64,000 nt of DNA from Hirsutella rhossiliensis (GCF_020360975.1 NW_025408673.1:3720001-3784000), one strand, 5' to 3'; numbered from the stretch's first letter, positions 21,831-33,427 are shown. The notes: a model not told the origin generated them from the letters alone. Numbers and translations: made by a program.

Positions 21831-24800
21831 TTACATTACCTCCCTCCCTTCCAACGTTTCCTCTTCCGGGGGATCGTGGCAATCTGTGGCAAGATGACTT
21901 GAGAAGGTGACACTCCTTTTATGCTTCTTCCATTGCTTCCATGCATCGGTGTGTCGAATAGTGGTAAGGGGTTCCCACGTAGGCTGCGAGTAATCATGCC
22001 ATTTTACGAGCACCTTCTTATGCGTACCTTCCATTCTTTCATCCAGAATTCTTTCAACAAGGTACATCTTTTCGCCGTCCACCAGCACCGGTGGGGCACT
22101 CTCAGATCGAGTTTCTGCGAAGGCAATGGGTCTCCGGGGACTGGCCGGAGTAGGTCGACGTGAAAGACTGGATGGATGCGCCCAGGCACATCCAACCTGT
22201 AGGCATGTGGGTTAACTTCCGCGAGCACTTGATATTTGGCATGTAGCCAATCGAGCTTCTTGCAGGGTCGCGATGTTTTGACATTTCTCGTTGAGGTATA
22301 CCCAATCCCCAGGCTCGTATCTCGGTGCGGCTGTCCTGTGCTTGTTGGCTTGCGCTTGCTGTATTTCCTGGGCCATAGCTATCGCTGCTTGCGCAAACTC
22401 CGTGGCGTCCTGTAGTCTCTGAATAAAATCCTCCGCTGTCGCTTCCCCCTGCGTCGTGTCTTCCGTTCTTCGATGCTCAACTAACTGGATTGGCTCGTTG
22501 TGGTAGCCGTGCATGAAGAAGAACGGACTCAGTCCGGTGGAGGTTGCTTCCTCTCGTTAATAGTCGCCATCGCGATTGGAAGCAAGTCTAACCAGTTCTC
22601 CTGCAGATAATTCGTCCATATCCGAAGAATCCTCTCTACCTCTTGGTTCATTCGTTCTGTTGCACCGTCGGTTTGTGGATGGTACGCCGTCGACAACCGC
22701 TGCTCGATCCCTAGCATCTGACAGAAACTTTTCCACATACCACTGACAAACTGGGGACCCTGATCACTGGTGATAGCCGTTGGGATGCCATGGACAGGGT
22801 AGTGTCGTTCGAAGAGTCTTCTTGCAACCGCTTCTGTGGAAATATCGTTCAATCCTTCGAGTTCGACGCCTTTGGTGAGTCGGTCCGTGACCACCATGCA
22901 GTTCGTCGCGCCATCTTTCCCCGACGGTGGAGGTCAGTAATAAAGTCAATGGTAATTTCGCTCCATATGCGTTGCGGAATAGGAGCGGCTTTAGGAGTCC
23001 TTTCTTTGTATCCTCCAGATGGTGTTTCGTCCGCAAACCTCGCAGTTGCGCACAAACCGACGTACATCGCTAGCGGCACCCGGCCAGAAGAAGCGTCTCG
23101 ACAGAGTCGAGTACGTGAGGTCCCTTCCAGGATGTCCGGTGATATGAGAGTCGTGAGTTTCCTGGATGATCTTTGTACGTAGCGGCTCCGAACCGGGTAT
23201 CCAGACGCGTTCTCTAAAGCACAGCAGGCCTCTATTGTCTAATGAGCATTCTGAAATGCTGACAACCTTCTGTAACTCTGTTGGCAAACTCTTCGCTCCA
23301 TCTGCTACCAGCTTCGTGAGTTCTTGATAAAGCTTGTCTTCTTGCCGTGCGGCGTGCCACAGCTGCTGTAACTCCTCATCTTCAAATATCCTGATCTCTT
23401 TTCCGAAGTTGATTTCCTGGGCACCCTCGTTGTTGGTAGACAATGTCGATATTGGGACCCTTCTAAGGTGATCATTTTGGAATAGCCTCATAATGCGTCC
23501 CTTTAGTCGTTCATCGGAGTAGTTGGCCGGCATATCCTGGTCCCGTCGAGAGAGTTCGTCAGGCAATCCGCCCTTGCGGCCCGGCCTCCATTCGAGCTCG
23601 AATTGGAACCTGGACAGGAACCCGACCACCGCACTTGTCTCTCTGTCAACCTCCTTTCCGAGTAGAAGTACCTCAGGTTCTTGTGGTCCGTTAGGATCTT
23701 GAAGTGCTCTACTGCCCGTAGCTCTGGTTCCCACTGCTCCAAACATCTGAGAATGGCGAGTAGCTCCTTGTCATGGATAGCGTAGTTCGCTTCGGCTGCC
23801 GAATGTTTCTTCGAGAAGTATGCGACAGGTCGTACCAGTCCATCCTTATCATCTCTCTGCAAGAGCACGCCTCCCGACGCGAATCCTGAAGCGTCTGCTT
23901 CCACGATAGTCTCCCTTTCTGGATGGAAGTGTGCAAGGATCGGGGCCGTGATCAACAGGTCCTTGAGCTTCTCGAAGGCTTCTTCGCACAATTCATCCCA
24001 ACGGAATGGCACGTCCTTCTTCGTTAGCCGCGTTAGCGGCTCCGCTATCACCGAGAACTCTGGCATAAACATCCTGTAGAAGTTCGCGAATCCAATAAAA
24101 CTCCTCACGGACTTAACATTCGTCGGGGTTGCCCATTCCTTCACAGCCTCAACCTTCTCAGGGTCGACTCGGATCCCACACTCCGCCTCGATGATAAACC
24201 CAAGGTATTTCACAGCCTTGACTTCGAATTCACTCTTGTTGATATCCAGTTGCAGCCCGGCGTCCATCAGTCGTTGGAGGACCTTGCCGACCTTGTCGCG
24301 GTAGTCTTGCAGGCTTCCAGAGGAGAAGATCAGGACATCGTCGATATATGCTGACACAAAATCGTCTAGGTAATCCTGGAGCGCGCTGTTAATGTACCGC
24401 TGAAAGGCTGCTGGTGCGCCTGTCAGGCCGAATGGAACTACCAGCCATTCGAAGGATCCATAGCGCGTTCTGAAAGTTGTCTTTTCCTCGTCGCCGGGGG
24501 CGACCCTGATCTTATGGAACGCTGCTATAACATCTACCTTGGTGAACCACCTTGCCTTGGCTATCGTTCGCAAGGTCTCGCTCAGTAAGGGCAAGGGATA
24601 GCGGTCCCTCTTCGTTATATGGTTCAAACCTCTGTAATCCACGCAGAAGCGGATGCCTCCGCCGGGCTTCTTCACCATAAGGACTGGTGCCGCGGCTGGC
24701 GAGCTGCTGACTCTAATAAATCCCTTGTCGAGTAGTTCTGTGAGAGTCTTCCGTAGTACCAATAGCTCCTCGCGGGACATGCTGTAAAGCGGTCCCCAGG

Positions 24801-24989
24801 GTAGGGCTTCTCTCGGCCATGCTCGTCTTTCAGCACTTCGATCTTCAGGTCCACACCTGGCCGATGAGGGGGCAGCTGGTCGGCCAGTTGCTGAGAGAAA
24901 GCTCGAGACCACTTGTGGTACTGTGGTGGCAGCTTCTCCATTACGTCAGTCTTCGGTTTCGGTCTTAGGGCCTTGTCAATATCCGCCAT
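21831..24989 (-). pseudogene. gypsy-1 pol: RT, RNase H, integrase, chromodomain
   Basis: Minus-strand polyprotein. Reverse transcriptase and RNase H share a 469-codon frame (24912-23503). It contains the YIDD active site and the RNase H start VEADASGFASGGVLL. The integrase zinc finger lies at about 23160-23030 and the D-D-E core at 22897-22529 (MVVTDRL, TSDQGPQF, GATERMNQ). A GPY-like segment follows (FHVDLLRPVPGD), and the chromodomain lies at about 22070-21930 (KKVLVKWHDYSQPTWEPL). Frame breaks occur near 24850, 23610, 22980, 22520, 22280 and 22090. The chromodomain at the extreme C-terminus places it among chromoviruses. Confidence 0.92.
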
Positions 24990-25042
24990 CGTGACCGAGT
25001 GAACTCCAATGCCGCCTTTGCGTTTGTCACGGCGTGCTTCTG

Positions 25043-25513
25043 CTAAAAGGTTGCGGCCATGACATTAGAGACATCTAGCTGGGGAGGCTGGTAACGTCGT
25101 CGGTCTCGTACTTGAACTCCATTGGACCCGATCTCGAGATATCCTTCCTTCGCATGGATGTGAACATCCTGGTCTTCCATCCATCGTTTACCCAGGATCA
25201 TATCCCAGTTCAGATCGTCGATGACGTACATGAAAACACGATGCTGCTGATGTCCATCGAGGTCGATCGACACATACGTGATCTTGTCGATTTTGACCTC
25301 CTTGCCGTCTCCCGCTGCGTTCTCCAAGATACGCGGCTGAACGCGTATACGTGGCAACTGGAGAGAGTGAAATGTGCGCTTGCTAACCGCGCCGTAGCAG
25401 AGGCAGCCATAGTCGACAAGAGATGGCACGAAGTCTGTGCCGTTCACCCTGACGTCTGCTATGAACGGTTCTCCGTCCATTTTTGCTTTTCCGCTCACAT
25501 CCCATTCTCTCAC
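25043..25513 (-). pseudogene. gypsy-1 aspartic protease domain with altered active site
   Basis: A retropepsin-like domain of about 157 codons between gag and RT. It should cleave the Gag-Pol precursor. The fold is suggested by PFIADVRVNGTDFVPSLVDYG near the N-terminus, and by the ITYVSIDLDGH strand and the DMILGKRWMEDQDVHI segment, which match the family's C-terminal half. The usual catalytic D-S/T-G triad reads D-Y-G here, from position 33 of this frame. That could inactivate the enzyme or reflect a single-base error. The frame ends about 50 nt before the pol frame. Confidence 0.75.
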
Positions 25514-25528
25514 AGCCGCCGCGTGTCC

Positions 25529-25984
25529 CTAGTCTGAATCTTCATCGCTATGAGAAGAAGTATCGTCTTCGGCGACCTCGGCTTTAGTGACCGCTGGTCG
25601 TGACGGGGTCACGGCATTGACCTGAGTGCGTCGGGTCGTGTTTGCGGGTCGGATAGGCGCAGCCAATGGACAGCGCTCGATTCTGCAGTTGTCTCTTCCA
25701 CAACGGAGGCAACGCCCTTCACGGTAACGGGCGTCCATCTCGGCCTGGTCGACCCACTTGGCACGCTTGCCCAACAGCGCTTGGTCTTCTGGTCGCTTGG
25801 ATTAGTAACCATATGTGTTCTTATCACTGCGGGTGCGCGCAGCGTTCACTTTCGCGGATGCTTGTAGAGTTGGTTCCCATTCCATCATATCCTCTCGTCT
25901 AACTTCGGTTTTCTGGCCAGACTGTTTCTGGGCAGCCTGGCCTCCATGATTCTGGTGGTTGTCATAGTTGTCCGAACTCTTTGT
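25529..25984 (-). pseudogene. gypsy-1 gag, 3' part with zinc knuckle
   Basis: C-terminal half of Gag, separated from its N-terminal half (33389-32599) by the hAT/LINE insertion. It resumes at the GTTGCCTC duplication with a basic, Asn/Gln-rich linker. A cysteine knuckle ends it (CLRCGRDNCRIERCPL), a compact variant of the CCHC nucleic-acid-binding motif in which the histidine position is not obvious. A frame change occurs near 25790. The last residues are acidic (DTSSHSDEDSD). The protease frame starts nearby on another frame. Confidence 0.75.
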
Positions 25985-26520
25985 GTTGCCTCCAGGCTTT
26001 CTAACCATACGCCATACGCCATACGGACCCGTATGGTTTATGGTGTATGGTTTATTCTCATATGGTGAAATAAACCATATATTGCCCATACGAGAAATGA
26101 CGTCATTGCTCATGACACCCGTGGCAGTTACGACGTTATCCATCTACGATGGAGATATTTTTCTCAGGCAAACAACCCAAGGAGCGAACTCACCGCGGAA
26201 TGCACGAATTGAACGGCATATGAGAATCAACTCAAATATCCCTAATGTAATTTGGGTCTGCTATTGCATTTTCAGTTCTACACGCAACCTATTCCTAGCT
26301 TCCGAATTATGTTTTTGGGTGACATACCGTGACAATCTAAGCAACGTTGGTTACCCTACACTCTTTTCGCCGCATTCATGAGGAATCCACTCACCTTCCC
26401 CTGTTTTCTTACTTTCTTGGCATGCAATTGTTAAGAAAGTAGCGCAATTTCCCACCAACTCGCCTAACAACTGCACGTTAATCATTCCAGCCGCGCTTTG
26501 CGCTGGCTTCGGCAGCAGCC

Positions 26521-27942
26521 ATGGCATCTGCCACGAGCTCGCATGCCAGCCCAGATCCCTTTGATCTGGGTGTCCATACCCCGCCCAACCTCGCGCGATT
26601 AGCCCGTGCATCTCAGCTTCGACACAGTTCCCCCATTGCGAGCCGTCCCATTGGTCTCACATCCGCGTTTCGGCGACCGGCGGCGACGCCGTCCTCGCCC
26701 CTATCAGACTCTCCAATGCCGCCGCTACGGAAGGAGCGCAGCGTGAATCCACCCCGAACCGGCCTGGCTCGGCCGAGTCCGTTAACCTCCAGCCGGTCTC
26801 GATCGTTGAAGCTGCCAACAAGCTCGCAGTTGAACAAACAAATGCCTACAACGCCAAAATGACAGTGTTCCGAGCCTTTTGTGAATCGTTCGAACAGACT
26901 GCGAAACAATACACGTCCGGCCTTGAACACAGCTTTGCGGAACAATTTTCCAACAGCTTCCTCGACTTTTGGAAGCAGGCGCTCTCCGACCTCAATTCCG
27001 CACCCGCCCCGACCTACAGCAGCGTCGCCGCCGGTCGCCCTGCAAGCCAGCCCCTCGGGGGCCACACTCCCACGGCCGCCGCAGCCCCGCAACAGCAACG
27101 ACCACAACAACCAATCTCCCGTCTCCAGGGACGACCAATCCCCGCCCCACCAAAAGAAGACCTCCGTGTTTTCGTGCGGCTCGATGCCGAAGCGCCGGCG
27201 CGAGACCACAGCAGCTACGCAATTCGGACCCACATCGCCGCCAAAGTCGGCATCGACTTGCACCGGGTCCCGGCAGCTTTCAAGGTAAACTCCGGATGGG
27301 CCATCCGAACAACGGACGCTACCATCAGGGACCTCATCGTCCAGCGACAGTCGGAATGGTCCGAGGACCTAGACGCGACCTCGGTGGAGATTAGTCACAA
27401 ATGGTACACGTACGTCGTGCCCAACTGCCCCGAAGACTTACGGACTTGCAGGGCAATGAAGTCAACTACGAGGCGGCCGTCAAAGACGAAATCGCCTGCC
27501 AGACCGGGCTCACACCCATCAGCATCCGTCCCAGCCGGCACGATTCAAGCGACCTTCCGAGTAAGACGCTTATTGTGTCCTTCCTCGAGCCTACCCAGAG
27601 ACCTTGGAGACTTTTGGCTCCAGCCGACTTGCCCGACACATCGTCAGATCCAGCATGCCCAGCCAGTGCAACAAATGCTGGGATTTCCACGCTCGACACA
27701 GCTGTGACCGACAACCGTCCTGCAAGCGTTGCGGAAGGAACGGCCATGACGGTGAAACCTGCGTAGCCCTCGAGCAGTGCGCAAACTGCCTCGGACCCCA
27801 TTCCGCAGATTTCTCGAAATGCCCTGCACGCCCCAAGCGATCACACGGCGTCATTCGCCGCCTGACGAAGGAGGAGAAAACCTCGTCCGACAGATGGGCA
27901 CCCAACTATTTGCTCAGCGGAAGCAACAGTTCGAGCGCATAG
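26521..27942 (+). pseudogene. LINE ORF1, Gag-like RNA-binding protein with CCHC knuckles
   Basis: ORF1 proteins of Tad-type LINEs bind the element RNA to form the retrotransposition complex. The likely start is the ATG at 26521. The N-terminus is Ser/Pro-rich and basic. A helical region follows (about 26859-27000), then a Pro/Gln linker and an RRM-like or esterase-like fold (about 27150-27420, with VFVRLDAEAPARDHSSYAIR). Three cysteine knuckles close it (CNKCWDFHARHSC, CKRCGRNGHDGETC, CANCLGPHSADFSKC). One-base shifts near 26850, 27440 and 27700 interrupt the frame. The domain order otherwise matches the family. Confidence 0.85.
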
Positions 27943-28089
27943 ACCAACGAACAGCTAGAACGAGACTCCTCCGAGATTCTCAATTCCATAGCTCCGAGCA
28001 CTGCTCAGCCCGACGACCAGGAAGCCGAGCACCCAGATGACAGGTCACGGGGCAGGAGCGAAACCTCAGTCCTAAGCTCGACCAGGACC

Positions 28090-31000
28090 ATGTCTCCGCC
28101 ATTCATTATGGTAACCACGACACCTCAGCCTCAGAGCGAGGGCAACGAATCTAGACCAGCTTCCCTTCAAAGAAGCGACGCATCAGCCCCATTGCACTAT
28201 CTCCATGACGAGACATCCCGCGTGAACCAAAGCGACAAGAAGACCCTGCGAGTCTTCCAAGCTAACGTAGGCAAGATCTCGCCAGCACATGACTGCGCCC
28301 TTGCCCTCGCCGACTCTGAACGATACGACATAGTGCTCCTCCAGGAGCCGTGGACGGAAGCCAAGGACGGCCGATGTCTTACCAAAACCCACCCAGCCTA
28401 CGATACCTTCTCCCCAGTCGACAGCTGGGACGACAACAGCACCCGACCTCGAGTAATGACCTATGTCCGGCGGAGTCCCTGCCTGATGACAGATCAGAGG
28501 AGGCCTGTGGCGACCCGCGACATTCTCTGGCTCACCATCAACAACATAACAGTAGTAAACTTCTATCGACAACCGCACTACGATGAAGCACTGGAGATGC
28601 TCCTCCAGTGGACCACACCAGGAAGGTGCCTAGTAGCAGGCGACTTCAACGCCAAACACAGTAGCTGGCAAACCGGCCGGCTCGATGGCCGAGGTGACGA
28701 CATCGCCTTTGGGCCTCTGAGAACGGCCTTAGCTTGCTCAACCCTGCCGATGTGCCAACGAACCCACATGGCAACACAATAGACCTCGCCTTCTCCAACA
28801 TACCACTATCCGAAGCTGTCGTGGAGGAACACCTGGCCACCAGCTCTGACCACTTCACGCTCAGCGTGACACTCGCTGACCTGGCTCCGGCCTCGGTGCC
28901 GCTAGGAAAGGTCCGCCTCACCTCTGACGACGAGCTCGCTCGTTTCGCCGAAATGGTCGATTCCGGAGCAACAGCTATCCCGGCCGCGGCCTCGTCTCCC
29001 AAGAGCTTGATTCCTGGCGTTGGCGCTCGTGGAACTTCTCCAACTGGCAGCCAAGGCCGCCGGTCGCCCTGTCCGCAAAGGGGCGCAGCGCGCCCTGGTG
29101 GACAGAAGAATGCGCCTCGCCGCGGCGGAATACCGCGCGATTAGGAGAGTCTACCCTCTCGGCTTCAATCGGGAAGTCCAGCTTGCAAAGAGAGACTTCC
29201 AGAAAGTCGTGCGGCGAGCCAAAAGACATTACTGGCGCAATCTGATCGACAGCTTCACTGACAGCGCCTCCATATTCAAAGCGGTCCGATGGCTGAGATC
29301 ACCGGGCGCTTTCCAGCCTCCGCCCCTACAAGTAGGCGATGTAGTTTACGAGACGCAGCTTGACAAAGCCAATGCCCTACGGCGGGCGACGCTCGAGCGG
29401 CGCACGGCGGACGACGACATCCCAGATCCGTGGATCCCAGTCGACACAACGAAAACCGTTCCTTCACGCAACAGGCGTCACTTGAGGAAGTGCGCGACGC
29501 AACCCTACGGACAGGAAACACGTCTCCCGGCCCCGACAGCATCACGGTACAAATGCTCAAGGCGGTATGGCATATTATCGGAAGCCACGTCCAGCGGCTG
29601 TACGAAGGCTGCCTCACCATCGGCCATCACCCGAAGCCGTTCAGAGAGGCCGAAGTAGTCATGATAACAAAACCAGGCCGAAGGAACCTCTCGACCCCTC
29701 GTGCCTGGCGACCCATCTCCTACTGTCCTGCCTAGGCAAAGGTCTCGAGCGGCTCATCGCACGCCGCCTGGCATGGGCCTCCGTCCACTACGGAGTCCTC
29801 CATTCACAACAAGCTGGCGCTCTCCCGAAGAGATCTGCCGTTGACCTTGTTGCCGCTCTGCTGCATGACATTGAAGAGGCGTTTGCCCGCGGACAAGTTG
29901 CCACGTTGGTGACTATGGACATCCAGGAGCCTTCGACACTGTCCTCCGCAACAGGCTGATCCTTCGCCTCCGTGAGCAGGGGTGGCCAGAACATCTCGCT
30001 CGATGGGCTGGTTCTTTCATGCATGACCGCTCGGCGCGCGTCAGATACCAGGACACTACCACGCCCAGCTCGCCTCTCCAATGCGGCCTCCCCCAGGGAT
30101 CACCAGTCTCGCCCATCCTTTTTCTGTTGTACACGGAACCAATTTACCGCCTAGGGAAGCCGAAGGGGCGCTTCGGCTACGCAGACGACACGGGTATCCT
30201 ATGCATAGGTAACTCCCTGGAGAAGACAGCCGAGAGAGCGTCGCGCTATGTAAACGAACTTGTGGCCTGGGGCGCCGCCAACGGCATCGCCTTCGACCCG
30301 ATGAAGACTGAGGTCATGCATTTCTGTCGAAGCAAACCTAAAGTTGCCCCGCCTATATTTCACGGCGACTCAGAGAAGCGCCCTGACCGAGCACTGCGAT
30401 GGCTAGGCATCTGGCTCGACAGCACCCTGTCGTTCAAGACACACGTGGAAAAGTGGACAGCCAAGGCACAGGTCGTGGCCTATCACTTGAAAAGTCTGGC
30501 AAACACCAAACATGGTCCTCTTCCGGTGCCGTTCGCAGAGCCGTAAGAGCATGTATCGAACCGGTGCTGCTCCACGGCACCGAGGCATGGTACCCCGGAT
30601 TAACCAGCCCGCGATGGACCCAGCCAGCAAAGAAGGACCATCCGGGATACAGCAACTCATCCGAAAGATGAACAAGTCGCTTCACACATCCATCCGAGCC
30701 ATCCTGCCTGTTTGGAGGACGACGCCGATCAATGCCCTCCATCGAGAGAGCGGCATTCCACCGGTGATACAACTGCTCGAGGGCGTCGCATGCGCTTCGC
30801 GGCCCGCCTCAAGTCTCTCGATGAAGCCCATCCGCTTGCGAAACGTACAGTCCGGCCCAAGCCCCCTGTCATCCACAGGTCGATCAAACTGAAGTACCAG
30901 GTGCCGCGAGAAGGCTTCCGGACCCGACTTCGACGCAGTGACCAGCTGCTGCCTTGCAGCAGGCGGCCAATTCTCCTCCTCGCCGCTTCGGCGACGATCA

Positions 31001-31917
31001 GGCGCTGCCTCTGCAAACCGCCCCGAAAGACCAGTCAGCAGCGGATTTCCGCATTTGGCTCCGGTCAGTGCCACCACACACTCTGGTCGTCTACTCAGAC
31101 GGATCGCTCTCCTCGGATGCAGCGGTCGGTTATGGCTATGCCATCCATCTGGATGGGCAAACCGTCCTAAGTGGCTGCGGCCGACTTGGGCCCGCTGAGG
31201 TTTTTGATGCGGAAGCGAAAGGCGCGCTCGAGGGCCTGCGCGCTGCCCTAAGCCTCCCACGATCGCAGAGGGTAGTCGTTTGTCTCGACAACATCGCGGC
31301 GGCAACATGCCTCAGAGGCATGCCGGCAGACTCCTCCCAGGATGTCTTCCTCGAGTTCCAGGCCCTGGCCACAGCACACGGTGCCACGGAGGTCCGCTGG
31401 ATCCCCGGCCACACCAGCATCCCAGGCAACGAGCAGGCCGATGCCTTAGCGAAAGCAGGAACCTCTCAACCCGAGCCCGCAGGCGCTGTCCCGACACTGG
31501 CATATCTGCGCAGGGCTGCCAGGCAGCAGCCTAAAGTGCATTTAAAGCCTGGTGGGAAGCCTCCGCACCCGAACAGTACAAGCCACTGCACCTAAGCCGA
31601 CGACCGGCTGCCCCCTGGAGCTCAAACTCCCCCGACCGCTTCTCCACCACCTGCTTGCAGCCAGAACCCGTCACGGGGACTTTGCCGACTACCACGAGAG
31701 GTTCAACCACGACGATGCGCGACTGACGTGCTCATGTGGCCGACGAAAAGAGCCAAACCATGTCTTTTATTGCCGAAAGATCGAGCCGCGGCATCGGATG
31801 AGGCTGACGCCCTCACCTACTGCAGCAGTCAATCGCGCAATAGGCAGAGACTTCGACAGGTTCGTCAAGCTGGCGAAGGCGTCCTCCTTCTTTGAATGGG
31901 CTTGCCCTCGCCACTAG
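28090..31917 (+). pseudogene. LINE ORF2: endonuclease, reverse transcriptase, RNase H
   Basis: ORF2 nicks the target and copies the LINE RNA in place. The APE-type endonuclease (28230-28780) begins RVFQANVGK, continues LLQEPW and contains GDFNAKHSSWQ. Reverse transcriptase (about 29450-30350) includes GLPQGSPVSPILFLLY and the catalytic YADD (about 30179-30190). RNase H (about 31080-31460) has VVYSDGSLSSDAAVGYGYA, AEAKGALEGL and HTSIPGNEQADALAKAG. A C-terminal Cys-His segment (TCSCGRRKEPNHVFYC) ends it. Frameshifts lie near 28740, 29450, 29730, 29940, 30540, 30950 and 31540, so this copy should be inactive unless these are sequence errors. Confidence 0.9.
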
Positions 31918-32281
31918 GCGGCTGCATCACACCTTTCCCTCACCTCTTTCCTTTGTTCAAATCCCCCCCGGATTCGGCCAGGCAGAGGGTGCTGCAACAC
32001 CCTTTGCCCGGCCGGGCCAACTGAGGCTGCGCTCTGCAGTCTCCGACAACGGTCCCTTGGAGACCAAAACTGAATGGCGATCTCACCGCCGCGCCTGCAC
32101 GACCCGCTGACGGGCACCAGGTTCAACACGGAGCGCCTCAGAGCCGATGAAATGCTGGATGGTGGTTGTTTACGTTTGCGAGAGGAGACTGTAGACAGCC
32201 TACTAGCTCAGCACGTCCTGTGCCCCACCGGGACCTGAGCGGCCTCACGGCCGCTGGACGGAAAATACACATACATACATA
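31918..32281 (+). other. LINE 3' untranslated region and ACAT tail
   Basis: This follows the ORF2 stop. No gene is recognised. It ends in an ACAT microsatellite directly against the 15-bp target duplication, which marks the LINE 3' end. Confidence 0.8.
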
Positions 32282-32599
32282 CATGAGGAATCCACTGTTT
32301 TTATCTGGCAAGGTTCGAGGACACGATCTACGTATTCGCGCTATCTTCACTAATGTCCCACTGCGCGAGGAGAACACGTCCATGCAATTTGAATCATCAA
32401 AGGTTCTGCAACTTGGTAAAACCTCACCAAACGTTAGTTGCACCCATCCACTCGCCAAGCATTTCAGCCTCGGGGGAACTTTACACCGCGTATGGCCATA
32501 TATGGTCATACGGCTGATTCAGTATGGTATAGGTTTATTGACAATATATGGGCAATATATGGTTTAATTAAACCATACGCGTATGATTAGAAAGCCTGG

Positions 32600-33389
32600 T
32601 TGCCTCGAGGCCTTTCCACTGACCCAACAATTCCATCTGGCTGCTCAGCGAATCGCACCTCCTCGCCAGCCCAACATAGCTGCTGATGGCAGAGGGTCAG
32701 AGCCTATGAGGGCTGCTTTCATTTTATCGTTTAGTGCCTCCTGGAGGTAGGAAATCTTGCTGTCATCTGGCCAATACTCGGCCTTGGCCTTGGCGATCTC
32801 CTCTCAAAGCGGGGTAAAGGACGTGAACGGTTCATTCTCTCCTTGCTTAATCGAATGCAGGTTGCGTGTAGCTCTCGCTTGCGATCCCTCTCCCGTACAG
32901 CAATTCGAGGCGGTTGAGTAGTTCAGCAACATTGAACGTTTTCTTCTCGGTTTGCATCTCCACAAATGTGGTCACGTTGTCTTTAGCCTTGCCTTCTAGG
33001 CTCATGAAGATGTACATAAAGTGGCCTTCTGCATCTCCAAGGGCTTCTTTGTCGACTCGTAGCTTTCCTTCGGTTTCTAGTTTCCAGCTTCGCCACTGGG
33101 CCTTGTCGCCGCCGAATTTCGGTATGTCTCGTAATTTGGGGCGCTTGGTTGGGTGAGGGTTGTGAGTGGCGACCACACGGGTGTCCTCAATGGGGACAGC
33201 CGGGGTGACAGATGGCGTTGGCTCTAGGAGTTCAGACGAACGGGCTTGCTGGTGTTGTTGGAGTTCCAGGGCAATAAAACGTTCTTCAAACTGGGTGTTT
33301 CTTCGGGAACTCTCTTCTCTCAGACTTCGTATCTCGGCAACCAGGGCGCTGAGGACGTCCGGCTGCATGTTGTTGTTATCTTCGGCCAT
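32600..33389 (-). pseudogene. gypsy-1 gag, 5' part
   Basis: N-terminal half of Gag. The first good ATG is at 33389 (MAEDNNNMQ). A heptad-like stretch follows (EIRSLREESSRRNTQFEERF), then a capsid-like domain (PKLRDIPKFGGDKAQWRSW, FNVAELLNRLELLYG) of the retrotransposon gag family. The frame shifts near 32850 and 32790. It then continues through EALNDKMKAALIG to the hAT insertion at 32598 and resumes at 25984. The reading frame is also open upstream of the ATG through an Asp-Thr-Glu repeat and into the LTR, but no ATG supports an earlier start. Confidence 0.85.
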
Positions 33390-33427
33390 CGCGACTTCGC
33401 TGAACGCTAATAGTTCGACGGGACTCA

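Larger units (their letters stand above)
14008..24633 (-). repeat. Right arm of giant inverted repeat
   Basis: Reverse complement of the left arm (1-10578 plus 13574-13633). It carries the same order of elements in mirror image: central element inverted repeat, gypsy-2, LINE and piggyBac fossils, then the gypsy-1 3' LTR and pol. It lacks the MULE present in the left arm and keeps one uninterrupted copy of the 9-bp target at 14065-14073. Homology necessarily stops at 24633 only because the window starts at the mirror point, so the real arm may be longer. Confidence 0.95.
26392..32281 (+). mobile_element. Tad-like non-LTR retrotransposon (LINE)
   Basis: A 5.9-kb LINE on the plus strand. Perfect 15-bp target duplications CATGAGGAATCCACT (26377-26391 and 32282-32296) flank it. 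It ends in an (ACAT)n tail instead of poly(A) (about 32267-32281). It encodes a Gag-like ORF1 and an ORF2 with endonuclease, reverse transcriptase, RNase H and a terminal cysteine-histidine motif. The length and domain order fit the fungal Tad1 clade. It looks full length at the 5' end, since sequence lies between the duplication and the ORF1 start. Confidence 0.95.
25993..32598. mobile_element. hAT-type non-autonomous element interrupted by a LINE
   Basis: Terminal inverted repeats CAGGCTTTCTAAYCATACG lie at 25993-26011 and 32580-32598. Perfect 8-bp direct duplications GTTGCCTC flank them (25985-25992 and 32599-32606). An 8-bp duplication and a CAGG start are the signature of the hAT superfamily. 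Subterminal words such as CCATATATTGCCCATA recur in inverted orientation on both sides. Without the LINE the element is about 0.7 kb with no reading frame, so it is non-autonomous. It sits within gypsy-1 gag. Confidence 0.9.

Noticed and set aside
1..24633. The palindrome as a simple fold-back read chimera
   Set aside because: The MULE with a perfect duplication in one arm and an intact empty site in the other, plus a unique 374-bp centre, argues against a single molecule read on both strands. A join of two haplotypes remains possible, so the doubt is kept in the findings.
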